In this document: positions 22,726 through 36,346 of the stretch, one piece after another
Position numbering within the stretch: position 1 is the stretch's first letter
How the letters are laid out: each line of letters begins with the position of its first letter
Assembly (NCBI GenBank): GCA_029582165.1
Contig: CM055882.1
Location: 20,725,867 to 20,789,866, forward strand
DNA from: Portulaca oleracea
Lineage: Eukaryota; Streptophyta; Magnoliopsida; Caryophyllales; Portulacaceae
Direction of reading: 5' to 3'
DNA: 64,000 nucleotides
The notes under the pieces: model-generated
Seen by the model: only the letters and a program-made list of their open reading frames with translations
What the model was told of the DNA's origin: nothing
Databases searched by the model: none
Made by a program: the position numbers and the translations under genes

Positions 22726-25700
22726 ACCAATTGCATGCTAAAGTATTGTACTTGTATTCATAATTAATTTTGTCAATAGTTGAATTATGTTATGAATATG
22801 CTAGAATAGATTTATGCCTAAAATTTTGAATCTTTATGAAAGTCTTTAATGTTCATGATAGTAAATCTGGAATTTTATTGTAAAATTTCATGCTTTGTTA
22901 TTATTTATTTCTTATTACCTTTAATTAATCGATTTTATGTTTGTTTAATTGTTAAATATAACATGAACTCGATTTAATTTTGAATGTTTTAGAAACAATC
23001 ATGTTTAATATTGTTAAACAGTAGGCAATACATGAAATAGGTCTAAATTCGCAAAATAGGGTTTTATAGAATTAATTTTCTGATTTAGTTTATTTACGGT
23101 AAATATGAAAAATTGAAATAAAATATCAAACGAACTCGAAAATTTCTGAAATTTTTACTGGAGGTGTCTGGAAGTGTTTTGAACTTTCCATAATTTTTGT
23201 AGATTTTTCCCAATTAAAATGGATTTTTAATTGAGTTTTCAGATCTGAAGTGAATTAAAATTCGTTTAATTCTCTGAATTTTATAAATTTGTAGAAATTT
23301 GTAAAACTTCTGAAAGTTTTACAGTAGGTTACTGGATAACCATACTTTTAGGGAAAAAAAATTTCGTTAATTTATCCGATCAAATTATATTTTTTAATTT
23401 AGATTTTCAGATCTCAGAGAAATAAATTCGTTGCTTCTCTGAATTTTGTATATTTATAGAAATTTGCAAATTTTTTGAAAATTTTACATTAGGTTATTGA
23501 ATAACCATTCTGTTAGGGATAAAATGTTCGTGAATTTTCGAAATCGTTTACTAATTTTCCTTTAATTTTCAGATTAACAGAAAAGTATAATTGTTTACTT
23601 TTCTGAATTTTATTCTAATTTTCGAAATTTGATAAAAATCTGAAACTTTTGCAGTAGCATATTGGATGAACCTACTGTATGGAAAAATTATAAAATTTGA
23701 TTTTTAAACTTATCGGACTATTATTATTTATTTTCCTCTTAAACGGAGAATTAAAAGGTTTAATTCCCTAAATTTTAACAATCTTTTAGAAATTGTTAAA
23801 ATTCTGGAAAATATTTCATATTGGGTTATTAGATAACACTGCGATATGAAATCTTTAAATTCGATAAGTTATGATAGTTTTATTTAAGTTTTTCATTCAC
23901 GAAATTAACCGAAACTGGGAAGCAACACGGACCGTGTTGCCAGCAGTTTTGGTGAATTCGTAAATTTTTAGGGTTTGTAATTAATTTTAGAAATTAATTA
24001 TTAAATTCTATTACTACTAAATCAGATAATGGGCATAAAATCTATTATTTTGTAAAGTTTAGGAAACTTACAATACCTTTGAAAGATATAGTATCTTTTA
24101 GACTCCTTGATTTTAGGAAAGTCAAGTATTTTGTGTGTATTAGTATAATATCCTAAATCTGTTTAGGTAACTAAGATAAAATTTGGATTTTATTTATTTT
24201 ATTAATCATGCAAACCTTTAGGAAATTTTATTTAGTATTTATTTCCTTATGTGTTATATTACAATTATATATATGCCTTTATAATTTGTTATTTAAGCAT
24301 GTGTTATATTTGATATAATTATTGCAATATTACATGTTTGCATGTGCTTCTAGTATGGCCATAGATAGTCGGTTTTACCGGTCTGCGTACCGGGTTGGGT
24401 GAAATACGGTCTGCGTACCGTCTTTGAATTAAATTTTTTAAATTTAAATTTCAGTTAAGTTTATTTTAATTAATGTAAAGACTCAATTGTGAGGTCCAAA
24501 TTGTAAATTGGTTGTAATTGGGGACATCAAGTTGAGTGGGAGCCCAACAGCAATGGAGTTGATGATTCGAGTGGGAGCCCATCCAATGAATTTGCAAGAC
24601 CCAAGAAGATTTTATTGAAGATTGTCAAGGCTTAGTTAAATTAGTTGATTAAGTCTAGGTGGCCATACTAGGGGTTTTATTTATGCTTTAAATTTGTTAT
24701 TGCATGTTTTATTATGCCTTTTATGCTTTTCGAAAGAGTTCACCTAGAATTGCATGCTTAGGATAATAAAACCTACTCTCAAAATTGAATTATTGCTCAA
24801 CCTATCGAAACACCACTTAGATGGATAAATAAAGAAAGCCAAAGCGAATTATTTATCCATCATTAATAAGTAGGGTGGGAGTTAGGTCAATTCAAATTGG
24901 CTATCAAAATAGTTTTGGGCCAAGAGTAGAGGAAGAGAAATATTGTATTCGATACAAATTTCTTGCCAAGAGTCATTTTGAATGATCGATCATAAGATGA
25001 TCCACCAAAGATAACATGGGATCGAGTTTTGTTGGGCCAAAGTCCACTTGAGCCCATGAGTCTTGTGGGTCTTGGTAAATTAAAACACTAAATGAGAGTT
25101 GATAAAGTGTTTTGATTTGAAATTAAAATTAGTTTAATTTCTTTTGATGAATAATAACTAAAATGAACCATTTTTTTTGTCTGGTAGAATTATTTAATGT
25201 CTTTTCACTCAAATATCCACCACTAATAAAATATTGTTTTCTCCTTGAGAAAGAGAAAAACAATTACACCAATTCCTTAATTGGCATCGCTATCACAAGA
25301 TTGTCTTGGAGGCGAATTAAAAGAAACATGTCTTTGATATAACATTGAGCTAGGCATCAATATTAAGATGTCAATCAAGCCAAATGAATACATGTAATGT
25401 CATAGTATTCATACAACTTTAACTTCAAAATGTTTGAAGATTAGAGGAATGATTTCAATATTACCAACTCAAAAACAAGTTTATCGAACTAGTTAGAGTT
25501 GACAAATATGAAATCAATAACCAGATAGTCTCGGTTAAGGTAGATAAATGCCAATTGATGACACTCATGTTCTGAAATAATTTGACTATTTTAAAACATG
25601 AGAAACCTCAGATCCCCTTTAGCCAAAAGATTGGCAACCAAAGATAGTCTTTTAGTGAAAGGCAAAATAAGATTTAAGAAATCTATCAAAGACAAGAAGT

Positions 25701-26436
25701 CAAAGGAAAGGTAAAGACAAACAGTTGTACATACCCAACCAATGACAGCAACCGGTTAACAACCAGATCATATATATATGACACTGGAAGCGTGAATAAC
25801 TATAAGAAAGACTTGAGATATGATTTCAATTCTAGGCAAGTGCGTATATGATACACACTATCCTTATTAAACCCACTTTGAGTATAAGATACCGGCTGTG
25901 AAACTCACATTTATGCAAATGTGCAGTATCTACAACAAAGTAGATGTGCTTTGAAGGACGAGAGTCAACCTACAAATAGGAACATGCAATTAGTTGTAGT
26001 TCCTTATGAAGAGTTGGTTGTTTATCCATTCCCTCAAGACTTATTAGAGAAATTTATAGGTGATACTATGTTCTCATTATAAGTATTTCTTACTCTCAAT
26101 TAGAAAGAGAGAAAGAAGATCTCGGATAAACACACCCAACACATCGAAACCAAGAGGTTTAAAAGGAATAACTCATGTTCAAACTTAAACCTTGTAACTA
26201 TTTATTAAGTCATGCAAATTAGAGCGCATTCGGAAGCGTCACAGTGATAGACTTTTGAATGATAAGACTTTGAAACATGTGATGTCTGCAAAGCATGACT
26301 GTACCTTTTAGGGTGAACGTGCCAACAAACTGTAAAACCCCGAGTTTTTGGTTAAGGCCGCCGTTAGTTCCGTCTGGCAGACCGTTGGTGTTGAGTTTAA
26401 GTTTCGAGGACGAAACTTCTTTTAAGAAGGTAATGA

Positions 26437-29400
26437 TGTAAAACCCCGAAAAATCCAAAGATGTTGACCGTGACTTCGTTAATAAATTAGATTTGACTCC
26501 GTTAATTGTTAAAGGTTCGTTTGTGTTTATTTATGCTAACGCTTGAGCTCATAGGACCGTTGGGGAACTAACAAGGGTGTATTGGTAATATCACGTGTTG
26601 TTATTATTATTATTATTATTATGTATTTATTAAATTTTTATTAATATTATTATTACTATTACGTGATTATTATTGTTGAATGATTTTCATCGTTACTATG
26701 TGATTATTATTATTATTATTGTTATTGTGTTTATTATTATTACTAGTATTATATGATTATAATAAGTATTATGTTATTATTATTACTTGTTCTTATTATC
26801 ATTAACATTAGTAATGTTAGGATTAGTAGTAGAATCTTAACCGTATTAAAGTAGTTAGAGCTGGATCATTAGTGAGTTAGAAGAGGTTGGATTAGCTTAG
26901 AATTAGATTAGAAATAGTGTTGGATTAGGGTGAGATTAGGGATTAATAAGAGTTGCTAACCTAAACTCAGTAAACACGAACACAAACACAACGTACACAC
27001 CGAGCCTCCTTCCTCTTTCTCTTTGTTTCTCCTCCCGGGTTTCCACCCACAAACCATCGCCGCCACACCGGCTACCACCACCCAGCGGCCGAACCGGGCG
27101 TAGTCGTGTGTCGTTGTTGTTCTTGTGCCTCAAGCGTGACCGTGAGCCACCGCCACCTCCTTCCTTTCTTCTTCTTTCCTTTCTCCCATTACTAAATTTG
27201 TTGTCGCGACGCCGCCGCCCACGGTTGTTGTCGTTGCCTCCGACCGATCCCAAGCACAATCGTGACGAGACGACCACCTTCGCCGCCCAACCGCCGCCGC
27301 CGCCCAAATTTAGACAGATCGATATCTCGCTGTCGTGCCGCGCCATCGTTGTGGTTGTTGCCGCCTTTGTCGAACCGAGGCACCAACACCCACGATCCAA
27401 GACCATCGTCTCCTCGACGCCGTCGACCGTCCCACCGTCCGATCGCCATCCGTGTTGCGCTTTAAGTAAAACCCTAACCCTAGCCTAAGTTTTAATCGGT
27501 CTATTTCCTTTATGTTATCTTTCTGATTTTAGTTATTTTTGTCATGCTGATGGTATTAGTTCTAATATGATTGTAGGATGTTCTACATGCGTGTAATTCA
27601 TGCTTAATATGATTTCATTAAGGTCTTAAACCTTGTAGTTAAGTTAAACATTGCCGTAAGTGTATGCACGTGGTTAGTAGAAAATTAAAGTACATCAGAA
27701 TGTGTTTGATTAGTTGGGGTAATTGTGATTAATGTGGTCCAATCCATCAGTTTGTTCTGTCATTACTATTACCATGTTATGATTATTGTTATTTATCTAA
27801 TCTGAGTTTATTTTGATTTAATTTGCAACTATTATATGACTATATTATGTTTAGTAAAGTTTTGATCCTTAACGTATTAATTGTATCATTTTGGATTATT
27901 ACCATGTGCGGTTTTATTAATACGATTTTTATCGATGTTCTTTATTTCAAAAATACTTCAAATTTAGTCTTGAGCGAAGGGTTCGTATTCTTGCTGTGTG
28001 TGGTTTATTCCATCATGTTTCCATGTCAAAGATTGAAATTTTATGTTGATCTTTACATTATGCTTTAAAGAAAATGTTTACCTTGGAAACTTAATGTGTT
28101 TATGTGAGTTTTGTTATTAGATTTAGGTTGTAATAGTTGGTTATTAGGTTTGAAAGTGATTCTTTAATATTCTTTTATGAATTTTTAGACCACAATATTA
28201 TTGTATGTACGAATTTGGAAATTTATTACTTAGGTTAAGTTCTTGAATGTTTAGTTGTTTAATCGTTAAGTCCTTTATTGTTCCCTAGGAATAAATCTTG
28301 CTAAGTTTGTTACATGAATTAGGTTGATTTCTTGTTATTAAAACCTTAGGTTCTTGGTTAGTAGTTTAATGTTACTAAGTTCTTATGGTTCTTATACATG
28401 AAAACCTAAGTCTTCTTGATTCTTGTAAATTAATTAGGTTTCTTGTTTCATTAAGTTAAATATTGTATGTTCTTTTATTTTTAGGACTCATTCATGTTAG
28501 GGTTTAGATAACATTATTATTGTATGCACGAATCTTTAAAGTATAATTATCCAGATTAATTCTCGAATCGTTAGTTAAATATTCACATGTTCTTTAAATT
28601 CGATTCTTGATTATTAATTCTTGATCCTTGATTATTTTCTCTTGTTACAACTTATTTGTAAATAATCCATGCTTTAATCTTTAAAATCTTGGTCAAGTAA
28701 TTTATGTGTTAAGTAATTTTTATTTCTTTTATGACCTTAGATTTTATTAAAGTTATTAAAGGGTCTTTCATGTTTTTCTAAATTAAATTTACTTCTACAA
28801 GTTTAATTGTTGGACCTAAGTTGAGTTGGACTTCCTATCTTAGACCCTAGCTACTGTTTCGAGTCCAAATTAGAACCCTGAGACCGTTTGGTAAAAGTTA
28901 GAACCGAAATAACAAATTAATTGATAACCGTTAACGGGACAGTTTTGTTAGTGTCTAAAGATCGGGTTGCCACGGTTAGTGTAGTCGTCTTTTGACCAAA
29001 CCCTTTGAACTGGAGGTTCCCTTAGATGTTAGGAACCATAGGAATTTTACGGATCGAACGTTTGATTTGTATAGCCCGAGTTATAACCGTTTTACCAGAA
29101 CCTGTCAGAACTGGACCAATGGGAAAGACGGGTGTTTTTGAGCCCTTCGGAACTGAGTTGGGCTTAACCATCAACATAGAAGTTTTAGTAGACATCCTAA
29201 GGTTTCCGAAAAGTCCAGAACCAGCCCCATAGGATGTCGGGAAGTCGAGTTGTGACCCGTTTTATGTGAATGTTATAATCTGTCCTCTGTTCGCTTTTAT
29301 TTATAAAGAATTGTTAAGTGAAATTAATGTGTGATCATGTTATGTGTTATCTTAGAGATGTTAAGTGTAATTTCATAAATGATAGGAACCTAAGTGTTCT

Positions 29401-30531
29401 TAGGGGACGGGTTAGGTAGTTAATAGATAATTCTAACTTCGTTAGAACGCGTTTTGATTAGATAATTACTTTTATTCTAGGCCCGAGTTAGTGCGAGACG
29501 TTAGTGAGCTCAAGTGTGTTCTTCTTTTGCTGTGCTGTGAAGTATATCAGGTAATTGCCTATGCTCTAATCCCCACCGGGATGCTCTTTAAATGTGTTTT
29601 GATGTTTTATAATCTATTTTGAGAATTGCATCCCGAAAAGGGACTTTTGTGGAAATGCGACCATCTATTTTGATAATCTTTTTGTTTCGATTGTAATCTT
29701 GGTTTATTTGAATTGAGAAATTGGATGGTCTTTTATTCGAAGTTTTGTTAATGGTTTTGATAACTTGGGATGGTTTGACTTGAGAGTCGTGAGTTGAGTT
29801 TGAATATTGTATAAATAATTCAAGTGGAAACGTTAAGCGGGTTTCGGGGGATAACCTGTTGTGCAGGTGTAACAACCTGCAGGGTTATGGACCAGGAGAT
29901 CGGGGCTTCCTTCCCTGATATAGGATAGTATTTTGATGCCTTTGGTAGGCGATGTTTTTGATGCCTTTGGTAGGCGATGTTCTTGATGCCTTTGGTAGGC
30001 GATGTTTATGCCTTTGGTAGGCGATGTTCTTGATGCCTTTGGTAGGCGATGTTACTTTAAGGGATTTGGTATCCCGCCCGCAAATTAAAATATGGATTGG
30101 ATGGGTTGAGGAAAACAGTTAAGGGTTAAAGGTTTGTAAAATGTTTGATTTGATCCCTCTCCCCAAAATGAATTGAAATGAACTTAAACTGTTTTAAACG
30201 TTAGGGGTAGACATTATTGAGATTTCCCCCTCATTTTCTGAAATGTTTTGATTTCAGGTGAAGATCTAAATGCTGGGGACGGGAATTAGAAGTGAGGACG
30301 ACGAGTCTAGAAGTCCTTGAATCTTTTATATTGTTTTCGTTATGAATTCTTAAAGTTTGTTGAGTTGTTAGTAGTTGCCGTTAGCAGACAGTTGTGTTTT
30401 CCTTTCTCGCCTTGTATTCCTTCGGGGATACGGCAGTGACGCCCAAACTAAATTGAAGTCTTCCGCTAAGTTTTGTCTGTTAACGTTAGTTTGACTTTGA
30501 CTTTTTATAATTGAATTTCCGGGGCGTTACA
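26437..30531 (+). repeat. Giant gypsy LTR
   Basis: The 4,095-bp LTR has four visible zones. An ATT-rich microsatellite zone lies at about 26595-26790. A GC-rich CCGCCG/CCACC leader-like zone lies at about 27000-27470 and gives only low-complexity open frames. A long AT-rich part follows, and then a minisatellite at 29932-30055. A 4-kb LTR is unusual and occurs in some gypsy lineages; I cannot assign the lineage. Confidence 0.85.
29932..30055 (+). repeat. Minisatellite TTTGATGCCTTTGGTAGGCGATG x5
   Basis: Five copies of a unit of about 23 bases (TGATGCCTTTGGTAGGCGAT core) are present, one of them shortened. They lie about 0.5 kb before the LTR 3' end. Confidence 0.95.
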
Positions 30532-33500
30532 CAAACACTCATGCATATGGATGTATGTAGTATAATTGAGCATAAGTACAAGGGATGAATTACTTCAAAT
30601 CTTCAAAGATGAATAAAATAACACATGGTGATTCATGTCTATGAATTCATCTGAAGCTGGAATGTTAAAATAGTTTGAAGATTCCAAAATGAATTAGTCT
30701 TGGCGAAACAATGAGAGCACCTAGATACGATAAAAAGGATGCTAATGGTTGAGACAAGAGTTTGAACAAATGAATCAAATGAAACATAAATCTAGCACTA
30801 TAAGCTTAAGTCATATTAATCAGAAATGCATTCAGAAACTGCATAGTGCAGAATTTTGAAAAACCTAAACTTTGAAAAGTTCAATGGTTTGTAAAGCATG
30901 CCTAATGGGTAAAATGACTAAAATCACCTCTTATTAGAATTGGTGAACAAGCTGATGACTTATTAGGATGCAAACATATTGATGTATGTGGGCCTATGAG
31001 CACTAGTTCTAGAAGAAGGTTTACTGTACTATTACATCACTTCAGTGATGATTTTTAGTAGATATGGGTATATCTACTTAATACGCCACAAGTCCAAATC
31101 ATTTGAAATGTTCAAAGATTTTCAAAGTGAAGTACAAAACCAACTTGGCAAGAAAATCAAAACCCTTCAACAAGGTTGAGGAGGTAAGTATTTGAGCTAT
31201 GATTTCACTGACCATTCCAGAGAAAGTGGAATTGTTTCATAACTCTCTCTTCTAGGAATACGACATCTCAATGGCGTATCCAAGAGGAATCACACCTTAT
31301 TGGATATGATGCGATAAATGATGGTTGAGTCAACATTGCCGATTACCTTTTGGGGATACACGCAATTAACCATAGCTCTAATTACTGAACAAAGATTATC
31401 TGAAACACTAGAGAAGACACCATATATGATATGGAGAAGAGAGGTTCTTGAACAGTCTTCTGAAAAGGAGTATCACTTCTACAAACTGTTGTAGAGGAAA
31501 GTGTTTGTGTCTCAAAATACTTTCTTCTTAGAGAATATGTTATTCTCTAAAAGAAAGAGTGGGTGAGATTTTGAACTTACCGAAGTTCGAGAGACACAAA
31601 ACACTATAATCATCACCTGAAACTCCACTACTTGATCCTATTTCAAATTTTCCTATTGGTCGGGAAATTAAAATCAAGGTTGAGGCAGTTGAAGTTCCTC
31701 AAAACGTTGAGGATGAGGTGTCATGAACATTACTCCAAGCAAGGTCAGGTAAACAATTCCGTCAACCACAGAGATATCGATCTTCTATGGATGAGCGTGA
31801 GATGTTACTTTTAGAAAGTAATGACTCTCCCTACAACAAAGAAGCTTTAGCAAGTCAAGATTCCATAAGGTCTAAGATGGACTCCATATATACAACCAAG
31901 TTTAGAACTCGGTTGATTTGTCTGAAGGTGTGAGCCATCAGGCATATGAGGGTTTTAAGGCAAAATATGGGTTCATTAAGATAGACATCAAGAATGACTT
32001 CAAAATAGATTTTGAAGAAAGGTGTGTACTTGACACAACTGAGTGGTCTTTTGTTGGAATACTTGTAAACTTCAAGAGACCATCTGTGGTCTTAAGGAAG
32101 CTTCTAGAAGTTGGAATCATTGACCTTCTTGACCAAGATATCAAAAAGGTTTGACATACTGGGAAGTGACAAAGATAATATTGTGTTTACAAGAAGTTCA
32201 GTGGGAGCAATGCGTTTTCTGATATTGTATGTGATTGACATACTGCCTACTGAGAAGAATATTCCAATGTTGCTTCTACTGAGGTTGACTTGGAAATAAT
32301 TTTCAAAGTGAAGGATTGGTGGGGCTAAGAATTTTCTTGGAGACAAGATCTATAATGATAGATTAAAGATTTTGATTGTTTGAATCAAAGTTAACTAGGT
32401 GTTGAATAGTTTAACTCACTTCGAGAATGGATTAATTTCCATAAATCATGGCATATCCTTACGGAATTTGATTGTCTCAAAACAATCAAAAGTTCTAAGA
32501 AGGACGAGACATATAACTCATGCTTCAGGCGTGAGATTAATGTATGCCATGAGATGTTCAAAGTCCAACATAACATATACATTGTATATGTATAAGCAAA
32601 ACTAAGGATGTGTTCTAAGTCTAAAGTGGTTGATAAAAGCTAAGTGTGAAGAGTTGCATTGATGCTACACTCATGCAGAGAAATATGATTATCAGAAAGG
32701 TCAGAGAAAATTATACGATCTGTATTGAGTGGTATTGAGGTGAACTGGAAGAAGTTCCTAACATGACATGCAGTTAATTCTACAAATAAGACAAGTATGA
32801 CACGACTGTAGAAGTTGTGGCAGAAACTGTTAGGATTGTGAAGTTCATTTTTAGAACGGGGTGATGTTTCTAGCCTTGCGAGAGAAATGGAGCCTTGTTG
32901 ATATGAGCCATCACTCAAGCAAAGGAACTGAAGCTCACTATGAATCCAAACATGTGTTCCAGAAATATCTTCCTATATGAAAGGTCATTAGTGAAATGGT
33001 ATATGTACGAGGTTCATTGCAAGTATTATGTACTAAACCCCTGTTGTAGTTATAGCATGATAGTCATGCATGGGCAATATGTATTAAACACATTCCGGAA
33101 TATTAACAAGTCAAATTTGCATGAATTGTTCATGAATTATGACCTTGTTGATTCATCATTGAGAATAAGATTCCAAAATTTACATCAATTGTGGTTTAGA
33201 ATTATGTAAATGTCCAAAAGGTTAGCGCATTCAAAATGGGAAATTGGATGAGGTCCGATTTCTGAAATCCCATTAGTGAACTTGATAACGCTAGTCTTGG
33301 TCGATAGTCGACCTGGTTCCTAATTGTATTATCACGTAGGAACAGTGATAATATCAACACAATAAACATGTAGGATTGAGGTGATGATCAAGTTTCGTGA
33401 TCATAGTGATGTGATGACATCATAAATCAATCACATGGGTACTGTTGAGAACAACTACCGAACTGACCCGCAGTGGGAGCTCTTTAAGTTGGGAATTGTC

Positions 33501-33885
33501 ATAGGAGCTCTCACTACTCAAAATTCCTAAATCCTGAGTTCAGTACATAGACTACATGGTCTGTTGTGACTTTGGAAGCGCCAAACGCCTTTCGTAGAAT
33601 GAGGCTATAAAGGCGATGTATGGTTACTGATTGGATCATGTGAGAATGTGTTTCAACAAGATGGCATTGTCCTCCTATTAGGGGCAATTGTCTTTTGGCT
33701 ACTCGGTGAGATTGGACTGAAAATGCTTGGCCGAGCTCAGTTGAATCAATAGTTGATCATCTGTTTTTCAAAGTCTAAACTCGGAGATCGAGGAACGTTT
33801 CGGATCTTACATAAGGATGACATCAGCTTACCTTATCCGAACATGAGACAGTAAGTGACAAGGGAATTCAAGGAATCGAACACTT

Positions 33886-33903
33886 GTGGGACAAGTGGGA
33901 GAT
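33886..33903 (+). promoter_or_regulatory. Polypurine tract of the copia element
   Basis: GTGGGACAAGTGGGAGAT abuts the TG of the right LTR. Confidence 0.75.
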
Positions 33904-34762
33904 TGTTGGGAATGTCCCGACAATGTTCGATATACACGGAGATTAAACCAAAGTAATATAGTAATTATATGTCTTGCTAGAGACCTCTATAATTAGTAAT
34001 TAAATATGTTTAATTACAACTATATTATTTGGTCCTACTGGGTCACACAAGTCAGTGCCCTGGAACAATGTATGTAACCTAAGTGATATTGTATAACGTT
34101 TAGAAAAGTTGGAAATTGATTTATGTGAGAAATCAGCCCAACACGGACCGAATTGGGTCCAACATGGGTCGTGTTGACCCAACACGGTCTGTGGTGTCCA
34201 TGGGCTGATTATTTGGACCTTCTAGAGTCCAACACGGACCGTGTTGTTTCAACACGGACCGTGTTGTTTCAACACGGACCGTGTTGGGCCCAGAAAACGC
34301 GCCGTCGTTTTAATTCGGCCCTTTAGGGTTTTTGAACTCTTTTCCTAGGTTTTCTAAATACTATATAAAGGGGTCTATGAGAGAGATTATTCAACACCAA
34401 CTGCCTACGACTCTTAGAGAGATACCAGGGTGATTTCCTGAGTTCCTCTCTCTTTTAGTTTGCAGTTCTAGTTTCAGGAAACATTATCTGTTTCCCGAAA
34501 CAATCTCACATACATCTTAGATTGAGATTCGTCTCGATCGGGTCGATCTAGCTATCGGGTTCCCGGAGTACTGCGTGGACTTTTCAGTAGAGGATTTCAG
34601 CATTGGAATCTAGAAGGTCAACCTCTTCTTCAGCCGGAATTAGCAATCAGGTATAATTACTAAAGCCTCTGCAATTGTGTTGATTAATTGTTTATAACTG
34701 TTATAATATTCCGCCAATTAATCTGTATCTATTTAGGAAATAGATAACTTAAAACCCTGACA
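33904..34762 (+). repeat. Right LTR of the copia element
   Basis: The right LTR is 859 bp. Relative to the left LTR it has two extra tandem copies of a 20-base unit containing CAACACGGACCGTGTTG and lacks a 20-base piece before the GTGGTGTCC phrase. Otherwise it is nearly collinear. Confidence 0.93.
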
Positions 34763-36346
34763 AAAGGATGCTGAACCAGTTGAAACCTGGGCAAGGTTTA
34801 AGTATGACCAAGGCCTGAAGAGCGACGATAACACAAGCAACTTTGTTGAGTCCTTCAACCATGCTATCATCAAACACAGAGGTAAGCCAATACTTAGCAT
34901 GTTGGAAGAAATTAGGAAGGTTATTGGCAAGAGATTTGATAAAAGGTTCAAGTTGGGCTGTAGTTGGGAGACTAAAGTTACACCATTTGTGGACCAAAAA
35001 TTGAGAAAGACAATAACAGACTCTAGAGCATGTGGTCTGGTACACAGTGCTGGGAGGGGTTATTTTGATATTTTGGAGGGTAATGTCAACCACAATGTGA
35101 ACCTCATTGACCATACTTGTACCTGTGGGAAATTTCAACTCACTGGTTTGCCATGTAAGCATGCCACTAGGTGCATCCACTTTGCAAAACTGGATGTTGA
35201 GGATTACATTGCACCTTGCTTCATGGTAGACAAGTATAGGAGTTTGTGTGACACCATAGTGAAGCCAATTCCTGACTATACCATGTGGCCTGAGTCTGGC
35301 CACATGCAACTTGACCCTCCTCATGAGTTGAAGAAGAGAGGGAGGCCATCAAAGAATAAAAAAAGAGAGTCCAGGGAAGACTTGGCCAAAAAGAAAGATA
35401 AGAGGCATGGAACAAAGAGGTGCTCCACTTGTGATAATATTGGCCACAACTACCTAACATGTGGCTTGCCAAGGGATGAAAATGGAAGGTTGATCAAAAC
35501 ACCAGCAACACCATCAACAGAAGGGAATGCTGATGAAAGAGGTCAGCCAAGGAAGAAAGCAAAGGTCAGTGGAGACAATCATCAGAAGCAAAAGACCAAC
35601 AACAATAAAAGGAAGAAGAAGACTGGCAATGAAGGGAAGAGTAAGACCAAGGCTAGTGGAAGCGATAAGAGAAACAAGTCAAGTGAAGTCCCACATTCAG
35701 CCTGAATATGCATTTGGTTGTTATGTATTAGACCCTAATGTCAGACTTATGTATTTTGTTTCTGTCAAGACATGGTTTGTAATTTGGTTTTTGTCAAGAC
35801 ATGGTTTGTAATGTTTTAGGCATGACAATTAAGTTCTACTTGTGTCATTTTGCTTTAAGGATGGCATGGTTTGTAATGTTTTAGGCATAATTATGATTGT
35901 ATTGCAAGCCAAACAGTTTGTGTCAAGAATTTTGATTGTTTTGCTATCCAAATATGATTGTTGTTTCATTTGCAAGGCAAACATATTATTATTGTTTCAT
36001 TTGCAAGGCAAACAGATTATTATCGTTTCATTTGCAAGCCAAAACAGATTATGAGTAACTTGAGTACAAGTGTGACTTTGGTCAGTTGTTGTTTGTAGAG
36101 AAGAATGTACAGATTATGATTCATTTGCAAGCCAAAAAGTTTGTTGATATACCAAAACTTCAAACAGTTGAGTAGATTGTATACTATACAACATCACAAA
36201 TTCTCAATTCAAAAGAGACAATTCCCAAATTCTCATTGCCTACATACTTGAAGGTAGCTACATACTTGAAGGTTACAAAACACTTAATACAGAAACTAAT
36301 ACAACTACTGCTGCTGCAACTAAGAATCCAACAACAATAACTGTAA

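Larger units (their letters stand above)
26331..30531 (+). mobile_element. Ty3/gypsy remnant: deleted 5' part plus a 4.1-kb 3' LTR
   Basis: The block starts TGTAAAACCCCGAGTTTTTG and ends GGGGCGTTACA. It is flanked by a perfect 5-bp TSD, CAAAC (26326-26330 and 30532-30536). About 105 bases in, a sequence typical of a gypsy 3' end appears (TTTCGAGGACGAAAC, then TTTTAAGAAGGTAATGA), and then a second TGTAAAACCCCG at 26437 starts a 4,095-bp LTR. I read this as an element whose 5' LTR and interior were deleted down to about 106 bp. The element lies inside the copia element and is therefore younger than it. Confidence 0.85.
25800..33210 (+). pseudogene. Copia gag-pol relics
   Basis: Many stops and frameshifts are present, but copia segments are readable. 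A protease-like stretch lies at about 25830-26060. Integrase follows from about 30955 (LLGCKHIDVCGPMSTSSRR) through about 31440 (QNQLGKKIKTL, GYTQL, EKTPYMIW). Reverse transcriptase lies at about 31960-32330, with FIKIDIKNDFKIDF, ICGLKEASRSWNH and an ILYVIDILPTEKN segment where the usual YVDD reads YVID. An RNase H-side stretch follows (HGISLRN... near 32445, MYAMRCSKSNITYTL near 32540). No intact domain remains. The gypsy remnant sits between the protease and integrase relics. Confidence 0.75.
21874..34762 (+). mobile_element. Ty1/copia LTR retrotransposon (decayed), inserted in the MULE-2 transposase
   Basis: The two LTRs (21874-22711 and 33904-34762) start TGTTGG and end in CA. A perfect 5-bp TSD, AAAGG, lies at 21869-21873 and 34763-34767. 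A primer-binding site complementary to the initiator Met tRNA (TGGTATCAGAGCC) lies 2 bases after the left LTR. A purine tract, GTGGGACAAGTGGGAGAT, lies immediately before the right LTR. Copia order is visible in the relics: protease, integrase, then reverse transcriptase. The internal region is interrupted by a gypsy remnant at 26331-30531. The LTRs remain very similar by eye although the coding part is ruined. Confidence 0.95.
19218..35705 (+). pseudogene. MuDR-type transposase of MULE-2, split by a copia element
   Basis: The N-terminal part (about 19218-19763) is a PB1-like and linker region ending in a TAG; further stops fall at 20152 and 20295. An Asp/Glu-rich linker (20480-20860) precedes the MuDR DNA-binding segment, which is reached by a frameshift near 21000. 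The catalytic domain begins LIVLDT, then a TGA where Cys is normal, then FLKGPYKG, and continues to FMADRHQ before a GT donor at about 21476. Two small exons (21572-21665 and 21757 onward) follow, the second with an in-frame TAG. The copia element enters after NRQK (TSD AAAGG). Reading resumes at 34768 with DAEPVETWARF and the SFNHAI segment. The SWIM finger follows at about 35115-35180 (CTC...CKH), then a Cys knuckle (CSTCDNIGHNYLTC, about 35420-35462). The Lys-rich C-terminus stops at 35705. The 3' third is open and the 5' part is not. Confidence 0.9.

Noticed and set aside
26936..27488. GC-rich frames of 85-156 aa on both strands
   Set aside because: They have low-complexity Pro/Arg/Gly composition inside a giant LTR. 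All frames are open because of CCG/CCA repeats, and no motif is recognised.
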